DNA from: CAZCBJ01 sp964496705
GTDB lineage: Bacteria; Chloroflexota; Anaerolineae; Anaerolineales; Anaerolineaceae
Direction of reading: 5' to 3'
NCBI GenBank assembly: GCA_964496705.1
Contig: CAZCBJ010000064.1
Location: 1 to 18,234, forward strand
Length of the DNA stretch: 18,234 nt
The notes below the pieces were generated by a model. It did no database searches. It had not been told where the DNA came from and was given only the letters and a program-made list of their open reading frames with translations. Positions 1 to 7,471 of this stretch are shown here, piece by piece. The position numbers and the translations under genes were made by a program. The stretch's first letter is position 1. Each line of letters begins with the position of its first letter.

Positions 1-1070
1 ACCTGAGCAAACTGCTGGGCTCCTATCAATACATTGGCGACAATTCAGTCAACTTCACCGGCGGATTTTCCTGGTCACCGGATGGTCAGCGCCTGGCATT
101 TTCCACCTCCACCTTCCCCAACATCTACATCCTCTCGCTGTCGAGCATGCAGGCAGAGAAGATCACCAACGTGGCTGGGAATTTTAAGATCAATCCAGAT
201 TGGTCGCCGGACGGCAGGCAGATCGTTTTCGCCGGGCTGATCTATGACGACCTGGGACCGTTCAACCTTTACACCATGAACGTGGACGGAACCAACTACC
301 AGCGCCTGATCCAATGCGCCAATGACTGCCGCCAGCCCTCGTGGTCTCCGGACAGCAAACAAATCGTTTTTGTGACCAACAACGAAATCCATGTGATCCA
401 AATCAACGGAGAAAATGAGCGTAAAATTGCCGCAGGCGGGATCAACACCTGGCCGCAGTGGTCTCCGGATGGCAAACTGATCGCCTTCATCCGCGCCATT
501 TCCTATGAATCAACCCCTTATCTGTACCTGATGAATCCAGACGGCAGCGGTCTGCGCGCCATGACCGACGAACCGCTGAAACCGCGCCAGTTCAGCTGGT
601 CGGCGGATGGGCGCTACATTTTGTTTGACAACTTCCCCGACAAAGGGCCTTTCCCGACCCTGTGGCTGTTGGAAGTGGACAGCGGCAAGACCCGCGCGCT
701 GAGCACCGGCGGCGGAACCTATGCCCCGGCCTGGGCGCCAATCGGCAGCAGCCTGGTCGCCAGCGCTGAACCCAGCCCAGAGCCGAAACAATTGGAAGAT
801 TGCACCGCCGGCTGGACGCGCTTGAAAGCCGGCGGGAGCGCGCGGGTGATGGGCAAACCCGGCGACCCGCCCAACCGCGTGCGGTCAGAGCCTAAAAAAG
901 GCGACAATCTCGTCGGACAGATCGAACCGGGCGCCGTGCTGGATGTGCTGGAAGGTCCGGTTTGCGCCGAGGGCCTTGTGTTCTGGAAAGTGCGCGCTGC
1001 GCTGCCCGCTATGACCGGCTGGACCGCCGAAGGCGACGGAGCGGAATATTACCTGGAGCCGCAGGAATAA
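1..1070 (+). CDS. PD40 (TolB-like) beta-propeller protein with C-terminal SH3-like domain, 5' truncated
   Basis: The reading frame is open from the window edge (first full codon at position 3), so the start lies outside; 355 codons are visible before TAA at 1068-1070. It carries six PD40/WD40-like blades, each with a W-S-P-D-G-like core followed by an I-x-F strand: FSWSPDGQRLAF, PDWSPDGRQIVF, PSWSPDSKQIVF, PQWSPDGKLIAF, FSWSADGRYILF and a degenerate PAWAPIGSSL. The last ~90 residues (NRVRSEP, GQIEPGAVLDVLEGP, FWKVR, GWTAEG, YYLEP) match the layout of a bacterial SH3 domain. Such proteins are usually extracytoplasmic and bind other proteins or wall polymers; the substrate cannot be told. A signal peptide or lipobox would be upstream of the window. 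The next gene is convergent. Domain assignment is firm, function open. Confidence 0.85.
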   Translation, partial: LSKLLGSYQYIGDNSVNFTGGFSWSPDGQRLAFSTSTFPNIYILSLSSMQAEKITNVAGNFKINPDWSPDGRQIVFAGLIYDDLGPFNLYTMNVDGTNYQRLIQCANDCRQPSWSPDSKQIVFVTNNEIHVIQINGENERKIAAGGINTWPQWSPDGKLIAFIRAISYESTPYLYLMNPDGSGLRAMTDEPLKPRQFSWSADGRYILFDNFPDKGPFPTLWLLEVDSGKTRALSTGGGTYAPAWAPIGSSLVASAEPSPEPKQLEDCTAGWTRLKAGGSARVMGKPGDPPNRVRSEPKKGDNLVGQIEPGAVLDVLEGPVCAEGLVFWKVRAALPAMTGWTAEGDGAEYYLEPQE

Positions 1071-1074
1071 GCAA

Positions 1075-1109
1075 TCGGGCTGATCGGCGAATTGCTGCAA
1101 TCAGCCCGA
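1075..1109. terminator. Perfect 10-bp hairpin between convergent genes
   Basis: TCGGGCTGAT (1075-1084) and ATCAGCCCGA (1100-1109) are perfect reverse complements around a 15-base loop. The hairpin lies 5 bases after the propeller gene's stop and 20 bases after the stop of the convergent selenoprotein gene. It could end transcription from both sides, but neither flank has a clear U tract, so termination is inferred from position and stem strength. Confidence 0.55.
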
Positions 1110-1129
1110 CTGCTCTAAAGCAAAACCAG

Positions 1130-1876
1130 CTAGCTGACTTTCAAAGTCTGCTTGAGCTTTTCCTCGTTAAAATCAACGATGATGACGCCGTCGATGTCAA
1201 AAGTGGGCGTGGTCAGGTTGCCGTTGGCCCATTTTTTGACCTGCGCGGCGGCAGCATCGTTGGCGTAGATATCCACCTCGGTGTAAGCCAGATTGCGCGC
1301 CTTGAGCCAGGCGCGGGCGCGTTTGCAATCCGGACACCAGCTGCTGCAATACATCACAATCCCGCCCTGGGGCAACGCTTCAGCCGGGGCAGGCTTTGCT
1401 TCTGTCCCGGCGGCCTCGGGGTCGATCTCGCGCAGCACGCGGCGCAGCTCTTCGTTGTCGGGCTGCTGACCGATGTCATGGATGTCAATGTAACGGATAA
1501 CGCCATGCCGGTCGATGACAAAAATGGCGCGCTCAGAGATGCCTCCATCGCGCAGCACGCCGTATTTCTCAGCCACCGCCCCGTGCGGCCAGAAATCGCT
1601 CAGCAGCGGATATTGTATGCCGCCCAGGCTCAGCGCCCAGGCTTTGAGGCACGGAACATGATCAACGCTGATACCCAGAACCTGGGTGTTCAATCCCGTG
1701 AATCTGGCCCTCTGGGCCTCGTACGACGGGATCTGGCTCGTTCATATCGGCGTCCAGGCCAACGGGAAGAAAGCCAGGACGACGTTTTTCCCGCGCAGGT
1801 CGCTGAGGGTGATATCCTTGTCGAGATGCGAGGGCAGGGTGAAATCAGGAGCAGCATGGCCAACTTGTAATTTCAT
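1130..1876 (-). CDS. Peroxiredoxin-glutaredoxin fusion, probable selenoprotein (Sec at codon 45, TGA 1744-1742)
   Basis: From ATG at 1876 (AGAGG about 8 bases upstream) the frame gives 248 residues if TGA at codon 45 is read as selenocysteine. Residues 1-44 are an AhpC/TSA N-terminus (GHAAPDFTLP, DLRGKNVVLAFFPLAWTPI). The TGA stands exactly where the peroxidatic Cys belongs (P-x3-T-x2-C: P38, T42, U45), and the same frame continues with TSQIPSYEAQRARF, GISVDHVPC and SERAIFVIDRHG (catalytic Arg region). After a Pro/Ala linker, residues ~170-248 form a glutaredoxin/thioredoxin-fold domain with an active-site CPDC and the cis-Pro TTPTF. The expected role is peroxide reduction, with the fused domain perhaps reducing the oxidised selenol. 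A SECIS-like hairpin follows the TGA. Without Sec insertion only a 44-residue peptide, or a start at TTG 1693 lacking the active site, would be made. The alternative is a sequencing error or a nonsense mutation. SelA/SelB/SelC genes are not in the window. Confidence 0.85.
1693..1744 (-). promoter_or_regulatory. Bacterial SECIS-like element following the in-frame UGA
   Basis: Reading the minus strand: UGA (1744-1742), 9 bases, then stem ATCCCGT (1732-1726) pairing perfectly with ACGGGAT (1699-1693). Inside are an internal loop of 7 and 6 bases and a second perfect stem, GGCCC (1718-1714) with GGGCC (1710-1706), closed by the triloop AGA (1713-1711). The apical loop begins 28 bases after the UGA, within the roughly 16-37 base window known for bacterial SECIS elements, and it carries a G. 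The hairpin is entirely coding. SelB recognition is inferred. Confidence 0.75.
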
Positions 1877-1897
1877 AGTAGAACCTCTTTGAGATGA

Positions 1898-1903
1898 ATT
1901 TTA
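1898..1903 (-). promoter_or_regulatory. Candidate extended -10 box for the selenoprotein gene
   Basis: The minus strand reads TGGTAAAAT, a TGn-extended -10 (TAAAAT), 21 bases upstream of the ATG at 1876. That would give a leader of about 15 bases containing the AGAGG ribosome site. No convincing -35 was seen. Confidence 0.35.
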
Positions 1904-1921
1904 CCAGCATGTGGCGCCCGG

Positions 1922-1938
1922 GTGACCTTATCGGTCAC
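1922..1938. repeat. Small perfect inverted repeat over the phosphatase stop codon
   Basis: GTGACC (1922-1927) and GGTCAC (1933-1938) pair perfectly around TTATC and overlap the TGA stop of the phosphatase gene (1937-1935). It could be a weak terminator for the FHA/phosphatase operon, or an operator upstream of the selenoprotein gene. There is no U tract, so the role is uncertain. Confidence 0.35.
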
Positions 1939-3197
1939 GGCAGGTAACTGACCGCGCTCGGCGGGGTCAGGCTGGGAGTGGTTGTGGGACTACCGCTTGG
2001 GGTGCCGGTGGGCCAGGCAGTCAGCGTGGCGGTCGGCGGTGCCACCATCAACGCGCGAGTGGCGGTGGATTGGGGCGGCAGGGTGGCAGGCAGCTGCGTG
2101 TGGCTGGGCAGCGCCTCCATCACCAGGCGGGTGGCGGTGGCGGGCAGCAGCAGGGGCGGGGTGGCTGTGGGGCGGCTTTGGTACCAGACAGCCCCCACCC
2201 ACACCGCGCCGACCAGCAGCGCCAGCGCCAGAACCCCCGCGCAGCCCAATCCCAGCCAACGCCAGGGCAAAGCGTAGGGCTTGGCGATGGGACGGGTGGG
2301 CTGGGCAGGAATTGCCACGGTGATCAGCGTGATGTTGTCATGACCGCCGCGCTGGTTGGCCAGGTCGATCAGCCCTGCCACCACGCTGTCAGCCGGCGGC
2401 GTGCCGGTCTGACCCACCGCGGCGCCGTTCAGGCTCAGCGGGCGAGTGTCCGACAGGGGCAGCGTGGGCGCCGAATGATTGGCGCGCGGCTGAAAGGCAT
2501 GCAAGATTTCCTCGGGGGTGACCAGATCCGACAGCCCATCACTGCACAGCACCAGGCGGTCGCCGGGTAGGAGCAGCATGCCCTGATTGGCCGCGGCTTT
2601 CTCATCGCTGTCGTGCGGGTCTAAGCGCAGCCGAAAATCGACCTGCGGCGGGATGTCGGAACCCAGATAGCGGCGGATGACATGCGCATTGGGATGTCCG
2701 CGCACCTGGTCGGGGGTCAGCAGGCCAATGTCCAGCGCGTCCTGGATCCAGGTGTGATCCACGCTCAACTGGCGGATGTCTCCGCCGCGCAGCAAAAAAA
2801 TACGCGAATCGCCGACCGTGGCGGTGAAGAGACGGCGTCCTTGAATCCAGGCGCAGGCCAGCGTGGCGCCCATGCCGCGCCTGGCCGCATCAGCGCTGGA
2901 TTGGACCTGGATCTCGCCGCTGGCTTCTTCTGCCGCCCGGCGCATGATCTCGGGCGGATTGCTGCCGTCGCTGTCGGCGACCTGCTGGGTGATGCGGTCC
3001 ACAGCCATCGCAGCCGCCACCTCCCCGGCGCGGTGACCGCCGATACCGTCGCACAGCACCGCCAGCAGCACCGGTGTGCGGTTGTTGCGGCTGAGCCGGA
3101 AGGCGGTCACCGCAAAGCGATCTTCATTTGCCTTGCCCTTCATGCCGGGATGCGTGGATGCGGCGACAGGCAGGTGGGCATGCGGCACACGAATCAT
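1935..3197 (-). CDS. Membrane-anchored PP2C-type Ser/Thr protein phosphatase
   Basis: 420 residues. The N-terminal ~295 residues are a complete PPM/PP2C domain. It has NED at 24-26, the metal-binding DGIGGH at 50-55 followed by GE, GDSR at 129-132, SDGLSD at 219-224 and GGHDN at 284-288, so the metal-ligand aspartates are all present. It is followed by one transmembrane helix (~314-338) and a Pro/Thr/Ser-rich tail of ~80 residues, predicted to be outside the cell. The enzyme should remove phosphate from Ser/Thr on cytoplasmic proteins, as PstP/PrpC relatives do. The start ATG at 3197 overlaps the stop of the upstream FHA gene by 4 bases (ATGA), so the two are translationally coupled. No Ser/Thr kinase is visible in the window, though such phosphatases usually work against one. 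Confidence 0.93.
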   Translation of the reverse strand: MIRVPHAHLPVAASTHPGMKGKANEDRFAVTAFRLSRNNRTPVLLAVLCDGIGGHRAGEVAAAMAVDRITQQVADSDGSNPPEIMRRAAEEASGEIQVQSSADAARRGMGATLACAWIQGRRLFTATVGDSRIFLLRGGDIRQLSVDHTWIQDALDIGLLTPDQVRGHPNAHVIRRYLGSDIPPQVDFRLRLDPHDSDEKAAANQGMLLLPGDRLVLCSDGLSDLVTPEEILHAFQPRANHSAPTLPLSDTRPLSLNGAAVGQTGTPPADSVVAGLIDLANQRGGHDNITLITVAIPAQPTRPIAKPYALPWRWLGLGCAGVLALALLVGAVWVGAVWYQSRPTATPPLLLPATATRLVMEALPSHTQLPATLPPQSTATRALMVAPPTATLTAWPTGTPSGSPTTTPSLTPPSAVSYLP

Positions 3198-5143
3198 TCG
3201 TTGTCCTCCAGCCGGGTGACCACCGGCTGGCGCGGTGGGGGCGGGTTGCTGTGTTCAAAGCGGAAGGATACCCGCCCCAGGTTGATCAGGTCGCCATGTT
3301 CCAGCCTGACCCCCTGGCGAGAAACGGGCGCGTAATTGACCCATGTACCGGCCACCGAGCCGGCGTCGGCGATCAGGAAATCCCCCTCCGCGCTCTGGGT
3401 GATGCGCGCGTGCAGTCCCTCCACGGAAGAATTGTTGAGCACTTCCATGGACAGGCGCGCGTCGCTGCCGAGGGTGATCTCGGGCTGGTTGAGCAGAATG
3501 ATGCAGTTGGGCAGCGGGCGACCCGTGTCGGAGAGCAGCAAGAGGCGCGCGGGGGCGCCGCTGCGGTGAATCACCCGCGGATAAATGGGCGTGGTTTGAC
3601 CGGAGATCAGGCGCGGACCGTCCTGTTGGATGTTCACCGGCTGGGTCAGCGGATCCTCAGCACGTTTGCGCGGGCGGGTATTGACCCGCCGCCCAGCCGT
3701 GGCCGCCGCCGCAGCAGATTTGCGGGTGTGCGTGCGCTGGCGGCGCGCCAGCACCAACACCACCGCCAGTCCGGCAACCAGCGCCGATCCGGCAATCGCC
3801 AGACGCTGCCAGGGAATTTGCATGGCGAACAGCGAAGGGCGCGGCTGCTCCACCAACACCTCCACCGGCGTTTCGATGCTGGCGCGCGCCAACCCCAGTA
3901 TGTCCACCGCCTCCACTTTGAGCAGATGTGTGCCGCTCTCGGCGTATTGATCCAGCGGCCAATCAAATTCGTCGAACGGCGCGTCCAAATTTTCATCCAC
4001 CAGCACGCCGTCCACATAAAAACGCGTCTGCTGAACGGCGCGCTGATGTCCATCCGGGAACTCGATCAGGATGCGGATGTTGGCCTGGTCGGGGAGCAGA
4101 ACCTTCTTGCGGCTGCCTTCCTGCGCCTGCAGCGAACGTTGAATCTGCGCCGGCGGAGCCAGGAAAATGGGATTGGGCGGTTCAATGGAAAAGGTGAAAA
4201 TGTGCTCGTTGCTCTGACCCTGAAAATCAGCGCGAAACACGCTCAGGCTCAGGCTGTGCGCGCCGCTTTGTTGAATTGCAGATTGATAGGTCAGACGGTA
4301 CATTTGGCGCAGCGGCTCAAGGTAAACATCCGGATCGGGCAGTTGCTCGGCGCCGCTGAACAGGAAGAATTTGCCGCCGGTGCGCTCGGCCATGCGGCGC
4401 AGCGGCCCAACCAGCTCCTCAACAGTGGTGTTGGCCGGCGCCACCAGCCACACAAAAATGCGCACTTTTTGCAGCACTGCACGTTCGGCCAGGTTGGGCA
4501 GCGCGGTCAACATGGGCGGCGTGGGCAGCGGGGTGATGTAAAGGATGGCGCGCTTCATGTTTTGGTGCGGATTGGGGTCGGTAGCCAGGTCCAGCGCGGC
4601 GGTCAGGCTGGACAGCGCCGGCTGCTCGGTGAGCAGGTCGGGCTTGAATTTCTGGAAAGCGGCTGCCCAATCTGTTGTTTTTTGGGAATGAATGGCAAGC
4701 GAAGCGCTGTTGGTGGTCAGGCTGAAATCATCACTGGTTTCTTCTGGCTGAGCCTGCGCCCAGGCTTGCAGGCGGGTTTGCATCATTTCAAAGAGAGTCT
4801 GCCCACCCACCGGCGTGGTGTAGAAACCGGATGTGTTAAATGCGACGCTGAATTGCACGCCCGGCCGGGTGGTTTCCAACCCTTGCGCCAGGCGGGCTGC
4901 GCCGTCCTCCAACACCTGCACTTCATCCGGCTTTAGGTTGCCAATAAATTCCCCCTCGCCGTTATAGGCATCAAAAAAGAAGCTGATCTCAGGAAAGGCG
5001 CTGGTGTCAGGAGCGCTCATGCTCACCTTCCCGCCGCTCTGCCCGGCAGCGCTGCGCGGGGCGTTGAACAGGCTGGCTGCCAGCAATAAACTGACCAGAA
5101 TTAACAGCAAACCAAAGCCGGAAAGATGGGAATGTTTTTCCAT
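3194..5143 (-). CDS. Membrane protein with extracytoplasmic VWA-like region and cytoplasmic FHA domain
   Basis: 649 residues from ATG 5143, chosen because GGTGA lies just upstream. An alternative TTG at 5161 would add six residues (MLVAVK). Order: signal sequence (hydrophobic GLLLILVSLLLAA), extracytoplasmic part to ~440 with VWA-like segments (FSVAFNTSGFY in the MIDAS position, RAILYITPLP, VRIFVWLV, GGKFFLFS) and an Ig-like region, transmembrane helix ~447-467, a basic cytoplasmic linker, then FHA ~530-630 (LGSD, VEGLHARI, GTWVN, LGRVSFRFE). The MIDAS DxSxS is not conserved. In the FHA domain the phosphothreonine-contacting Arg of the usual GR motif and the Ser before RxH appear replaced (GS; VEGLHA), while His and Asn remain. 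It is probably a scaffold or sensor working with the coupled PP2C phosphatase; ligand unknown. Confidence 0.85.
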   Translation of the reverse strand: MEKHSHLSGFGLLLILVSLLLAASLFNAPRSAAGQSGGKVSMSAPDTSAFPEISFFFDAYNGEGEFIGNLKPDEVQVLEDGAARLAQGLETTRPGVQFSVAFNTSGFYTTPVGGQTLFEMMQTRLQAWAQAQPEETSDDFSLTTNSASLAIHSQKTTDWAAAFQKFKPDLLTEQPALSSLTAALDLATDPNPHQNMKRAILYITPLPTPPMLTALPNLAERAVLQKVRIFVWLVAPANTTVEELVGPLRRMAERTGGKFFLFSGAEQLPDPDVYLEPLRQMYRLTYQSAIQQSGAHSLSLSVFRADFQGQSNEHIFTFSIEPPNPIFLAPPAQIQRSLQAQEGSRKKVLLPDQANIRILIEFPDGHQRAVQQTRFYVDGVLVDENLDAPFDEFDWPLDQYAESGTHLLKVEAVDILGLARASIETPVEVLVEQPRPSLFAMQIPWQRLAIAGSALVAGLAVVLVLARRQRTHTRKSAAAAATAGRRVNTRPRKRAEDPLTQPVNIQQDGPRLISGQTTPIYPRVIHRSGAPARLLLLSDTGRPLPNCIILLNQPEITLGSDARLSMEVLNNSSVEGLHARITQSAEGDFLIADAGSVAGTWVNYAPVSRQGVRLEHGDLINLGRVSFRFEHSNPPPPRQPVVTRLEDNE

Positions 5144-5169
5144 TTTCACCGCAACCAACAACCTGCCTA

Positions 5170-5215
5170 ATTGTAATCTGATTCGGGAGAGAATTCTGAT
5201 TTTACACCGATCATA
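5170..5215 (-). promoter_or_regulatory. Candidate promoters of the FHA/phosphatase operon
   Basis: Two -10-like hexamers lie upstream on the minus strand: TACAAT (5175-5170), only 8 bases before the alternative TTG start, and TATGAT (5215-5210). Neither has a convincing -35. A GATTC (GANTC) site falls at 5180-5184. The rest of the 137-base gap (5144-5280) holds only the hairpin at 5258-5281. Confidence 0.3.
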
Positions 5216-5257
5216 ATCAATTCAGATCATTGATTAATTTGCAAGTTTTGACAATTC

Positions 5258-5281
5258 AGGGGCGGAAAAACAGCCACCCCT
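5258..5281 (-). terminator. Hairpin after the histidine kinase gene
   Basis: On the minus strand AGGGGTGG (5281-5274) pairs with CCGCCCCT (5265-5258), 8 bp including one G-U, around an 8-base T-rich loop. It begins on the last base of the kinase stop codon. There is no U tract after it, so it is only a probable terminator or 3'-end stabiliser of the two-component transcript. Confidence 0.4.
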
Positions 5282-6642
5282 CATTTCTGCAACGGCAGCC
5301 AGACCGAAAAGGTGGTGCCTTTGCCTTCCTGGGAGTTTACATCAATCATGCCGCCGTGGTTGCGCACGATCCAGTAGGCGATCGAGAGGCCCAGGCCGAA
5401 TCCGGTACCCTGGCCGCGCTTGCGTGATTTCTCGCCGCGGTAGAAGCGCTCAAAAATGTGCGGCAGGTCCTGAGATGCAATCCCGGCGCCGTTGTCGCTG
5501 ACAATGATTTGAGCGTTGTCATTCGACTTGCGCAGGGCGATGACAATCTGTCCGCCTGGCTGGGTGTACTGGATGGCGTTGCCCACCAGGTTGAGCAGCA
5601 CCTGTTTCAGGCGGTCGCGATCCCCCACCAGTTGGACCTGGTCGATCTCGGACAGGCGCAGGTTCAATTTTTCCCCGGCCAGGGGTTTCATCTGATTGAA
5701 CACATCCAGCACCAGCGTGTCCAGTTCCAGCAGGTGCATATCCAACGGCAGCCGCCCGGACTCCGCCTGGTTGAGCAGCAGCAAATCGCCGACCAGCCGC
5801 GTCAGGCGGTCCACCTCGGCTTCGATGCTGCTCAGCGATTCCTCATCCATCTCTTTGAGCTTGCGCATCAGGCCAACGTTGCCCTTGATCACCGTCAGCG
5901 GCGTGCGCAGCTCATGGCTGACATCGGCCATGAAGCGGCGCTGCGAGATGAACAACTGCTCCAACCGCTCCAGGGTGGCGTTGAAGGAATGGATCAACTG
6001 ACCGATCTCGTCATCCGCGCTGCCGGCCAGAGGGATGCGGCGCGAGAGGTCATCGGCGCGGGTGATCTGGGCCGCCACCTGGGTGACCGTCGCCAGCGGC
6101 GCCAGCGCCTGTCCGGTCACCAGCCAGGCCGCCAGACCCGAAAGGCCCATCACCACCACCGCCAGCATCACCAGCACCCATGCCAGCGTTTGCTGGGTGA
6201 TGCTGATCATGGTCAGGCGCTGGGCCACCTGCACCACCCCGGCCGGGCCGCGCTCGGTGCGCACCGGCACGCTCAACACGCGCAGGTTGCCCGAATTGGT
6301 GACCGAGGTGTTGAAGACCGTGCGCCCCGCCCGCCGTCCAATCTCGTCCAGCGGATTCTTCAGTCCGGGGGGATGCACCAGTTGGAGCTGGTTCTCGTTA
6401 CCCCACACTTCATACAGCAAGTTTTCAGGGAGTTGCAGCGAGGCGATCGAGCGCGAATCGAACTGGCCGGACGGGTTAACCTTGAGCGCATTCACCAGGA
6501 TGTTGGCCGACTCGGTCAAAGCCGAATCCACCTGGTCGAGCAAAATCACGCTGACCACACCGTAGACCAGCGCGCCGAAAATGAGCAATACTCCCCCCAG
6601 GAGCGAGGTGAAGAGCAAAGCCAGGCGCAGCCGCAACGACAT
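5281..6642 (-). CDS. HAMP-containing sensor histidine kinase (OmpR-type system)
   Basis: 453 residues. A transmembrane helix at ~8-33, an extracytoplasmic sensor of ~115 residues and a second helix ~153-176 are followed by HAMP (~177-232). HisKA has the phosphoacceptor His243 in FMADVSHELRTPL, and the HATPase domain has the N box (NLVGNAIQYT, N351/N355), G1 box DNGAG (383-387), F box FERFYRG and G2 GTGFGLGLS (412-420). It should autophosphorylate His243 and pass phosphate to the regulator encoded just upstream. ATG at 6642 shares one base with that gene's TAA stop (TAATG), so they are coupled. The layout resembles the MprB/BaeS group. The signal is unknown; the sensor region has no domain I recognise. 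Confidence 0.95.
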   Translation of the reverse strand: MSLRLRLALLFTSLLGGVLLIFGALVYGVVSVILLDQVDSALTESANILVNALKVNPSGQFDSRSIASLQLPENLLYEVWGNENQLQLVHPPGLKNPLDEIGRRAGRTVFNTSVTNSGNLRVLSVPVRTERGPAGVVQVAQRLTMISITQQTLAWVLVMLAVVVMGLSGLAAWLVTGQALAPLATVTQVAAQITRADDLSRRIPLAGSADDEIGQLIHSFNATLERLEQLFISQRRFMADVSHELRTPLTVIKGNVGLMRKLKEMDEESLSSIEAEVDRLTRLVGDLLLLNQAESGRLPLDMHLLELDTLVLDVFNQMKPLAGEKLNLRLSEIDQVQLVGDRDRLKQVLLNLVGNAIQYTQPGGQIVIALRKSNDNAQIIVSDNGAGIASQDLPHIFERFYRGEKSRKRGQGTGFGLGLSIAYWIVRNHGGMIDVNSQEGKGTTFSVWLPLQK

Positions 6643-7319
6643 TAAGGCGTCTCACGCATCACATACCCGACCCCGCGCGCGGTGTGGATCAGGCGTGGTT
6701 CTCCTTCCATTTCGAGCTTCTGACGCAGGTAACGAATATACACATCCAGCACGTTGCTCTCGCCGCCAAAGTCATAGCCCCAGACACGGTCAAAGATCAT
6801 CTCACGGGTCAGCACCTGGCGCGGGTGACGCAGGAACAGCTCGAGCAGGTCGTATTCCTTGGCCGTCAGGGAGATGGTGCGTCCGCGGCGGATGGCCTGG
6901 CGGGTGGAGGTATCCAGGGATAGGTCAGCAAAGGACAGCACCGGCACACGCTCGGGCTGGGTGCGGCGCAGCAGGGCGCGCACCCGCGCCAACAGCTCGT
7001 CCAGCTCAAAGGGCTTGACCATGTAATCATCCGCGCCGGCATCCAGACCCTGAACACGGTCCTGCGTGGTGTCGCGGGCGGTCAGCATGAGAACCAACAC
7101 CTTTCCACCGGTGCGCAGCTTCTGGCACACCTCGATGCCGTCCATGCCAGGCAGCATCAGGTCCAGGATGACCAGATCGGGGCGGCGGTCGCGCACCATG
7201 TTCAGGCCGGTCTCGCCGTCTAATGCGTAGTTAACCTGATAGCCTTCATACATCAGCGCGCGGCGCAACACTTTGACGATGGCCTCGTCGTCTTCGATGA
7301 TCATGATCTGTTCTTTCAT
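6642..7319 (-). CDS. OmpR/MprA-family response regulator
   Basis: 225 residues, full length for the family. The receiver domain (1-118) has the acidic pair D10/D11, phosphoacceptor D53 (VILDLMLPGMDG), T80 and K102 (KPFELDELLARV). The winged-helix DNA-binding domain (~128-222) has the family's LTAKEYDLLELFLRHP, REMIFDRVWGY, VDVYIRYLRQKL-like and HTARGVGYVM segments. It is the first gene of a two-gene unit with the kinase. ATG 7319 is preceded by AGGAGGG at good spacing. Phosphorylated dimers would bind direct repeats; I did not find an obvious one in the short upstream region. Confidence 0.96.
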   Translation of the reverse strand: MKEQIMIIEDDEAIVKVLRRALMYEGYQVNYALDGETGLNMVRDRRPDLVILDLMLPGMDGIEVCQKLRTGGKVLVLMLTARDTTQDRVQGLDAGADDYMVKPFELDELLARVRALLRRTQPERVPVLSFADLSLDTSTRQAIRRGRTISLTAKEYDLLELFLRHPRQVLTREMIFDRVWGYDFGGESNVLDVYIRYLRQKLEMEGEPRLIHTARGVGYVMRETP

Positions 7320-7325
7320 AAGCCC

Positions 7326-7351
7326 TCCTGGATGCCTTTGTTAATAATATA
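7326..7351 (-). promoter_or_regulatory. Promoter and ribosome site of the two-component operon
   Basis: The minus strand has TGGTATATT, a TGn-extended -10 (TATATT, 7351-7346), then the strong ribosome site AGGAGGG a few bases before ATG 7319. That gives a leader of about 20 bases. No good -35 is visible, in keeping with an extended -10 promoter. The rest of the 152-base gap (7320-7471) is A/T-rich without other clear signals. Confidence 0.5.
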
Positions 7352-7471
7352 CCACAAGATGAAAAGCTTAAACAGAATGTTCAGCCTAAAGGTTCGACAA
7401 TCACAGACTATTGCTGGAAAAAGAATACATTCGCCCTTTTGCGGGAAGGACTGGTTTGCCAATTTCCTCCA

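Noticed and set aside
1130..1693. A 187-residue protein starting at TTG 1693
   Set aside because: It would lack the N-terminal half and active site of the peroxiredoxin. The family homology continues in the same frame upstream through the TGA to ATG 1876.
962..1870. Plus-strand frame of 302 codons antisense to the peroxiredoxin
   Set aside because: Runs over the end of the propeller gene and antisense to the selenoprotein; no recognisable protein features, whereas the minus strand shows clear peroxiredoxin and glutaredoxin motifs.
1982..2323. Repetitive-looking Thr/Pro-rich stretch as a possible DNA repeat
   Set aside because: It encodes the low-complexity Pro/Thr tail of the phosphatase; no exact tandem unit was found.
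5458..6645. Long plus-strand open frame (395 codons) over the histidine kinase gene, and similar long plus-strand frames over the FHA gene (3128-4936)
   Set aside because: They are antisense shadows of high-G+C genes: Gln/His/Arg-rich, without family motifs, while the minus strand carries complete kinase and FHA domain sequences.
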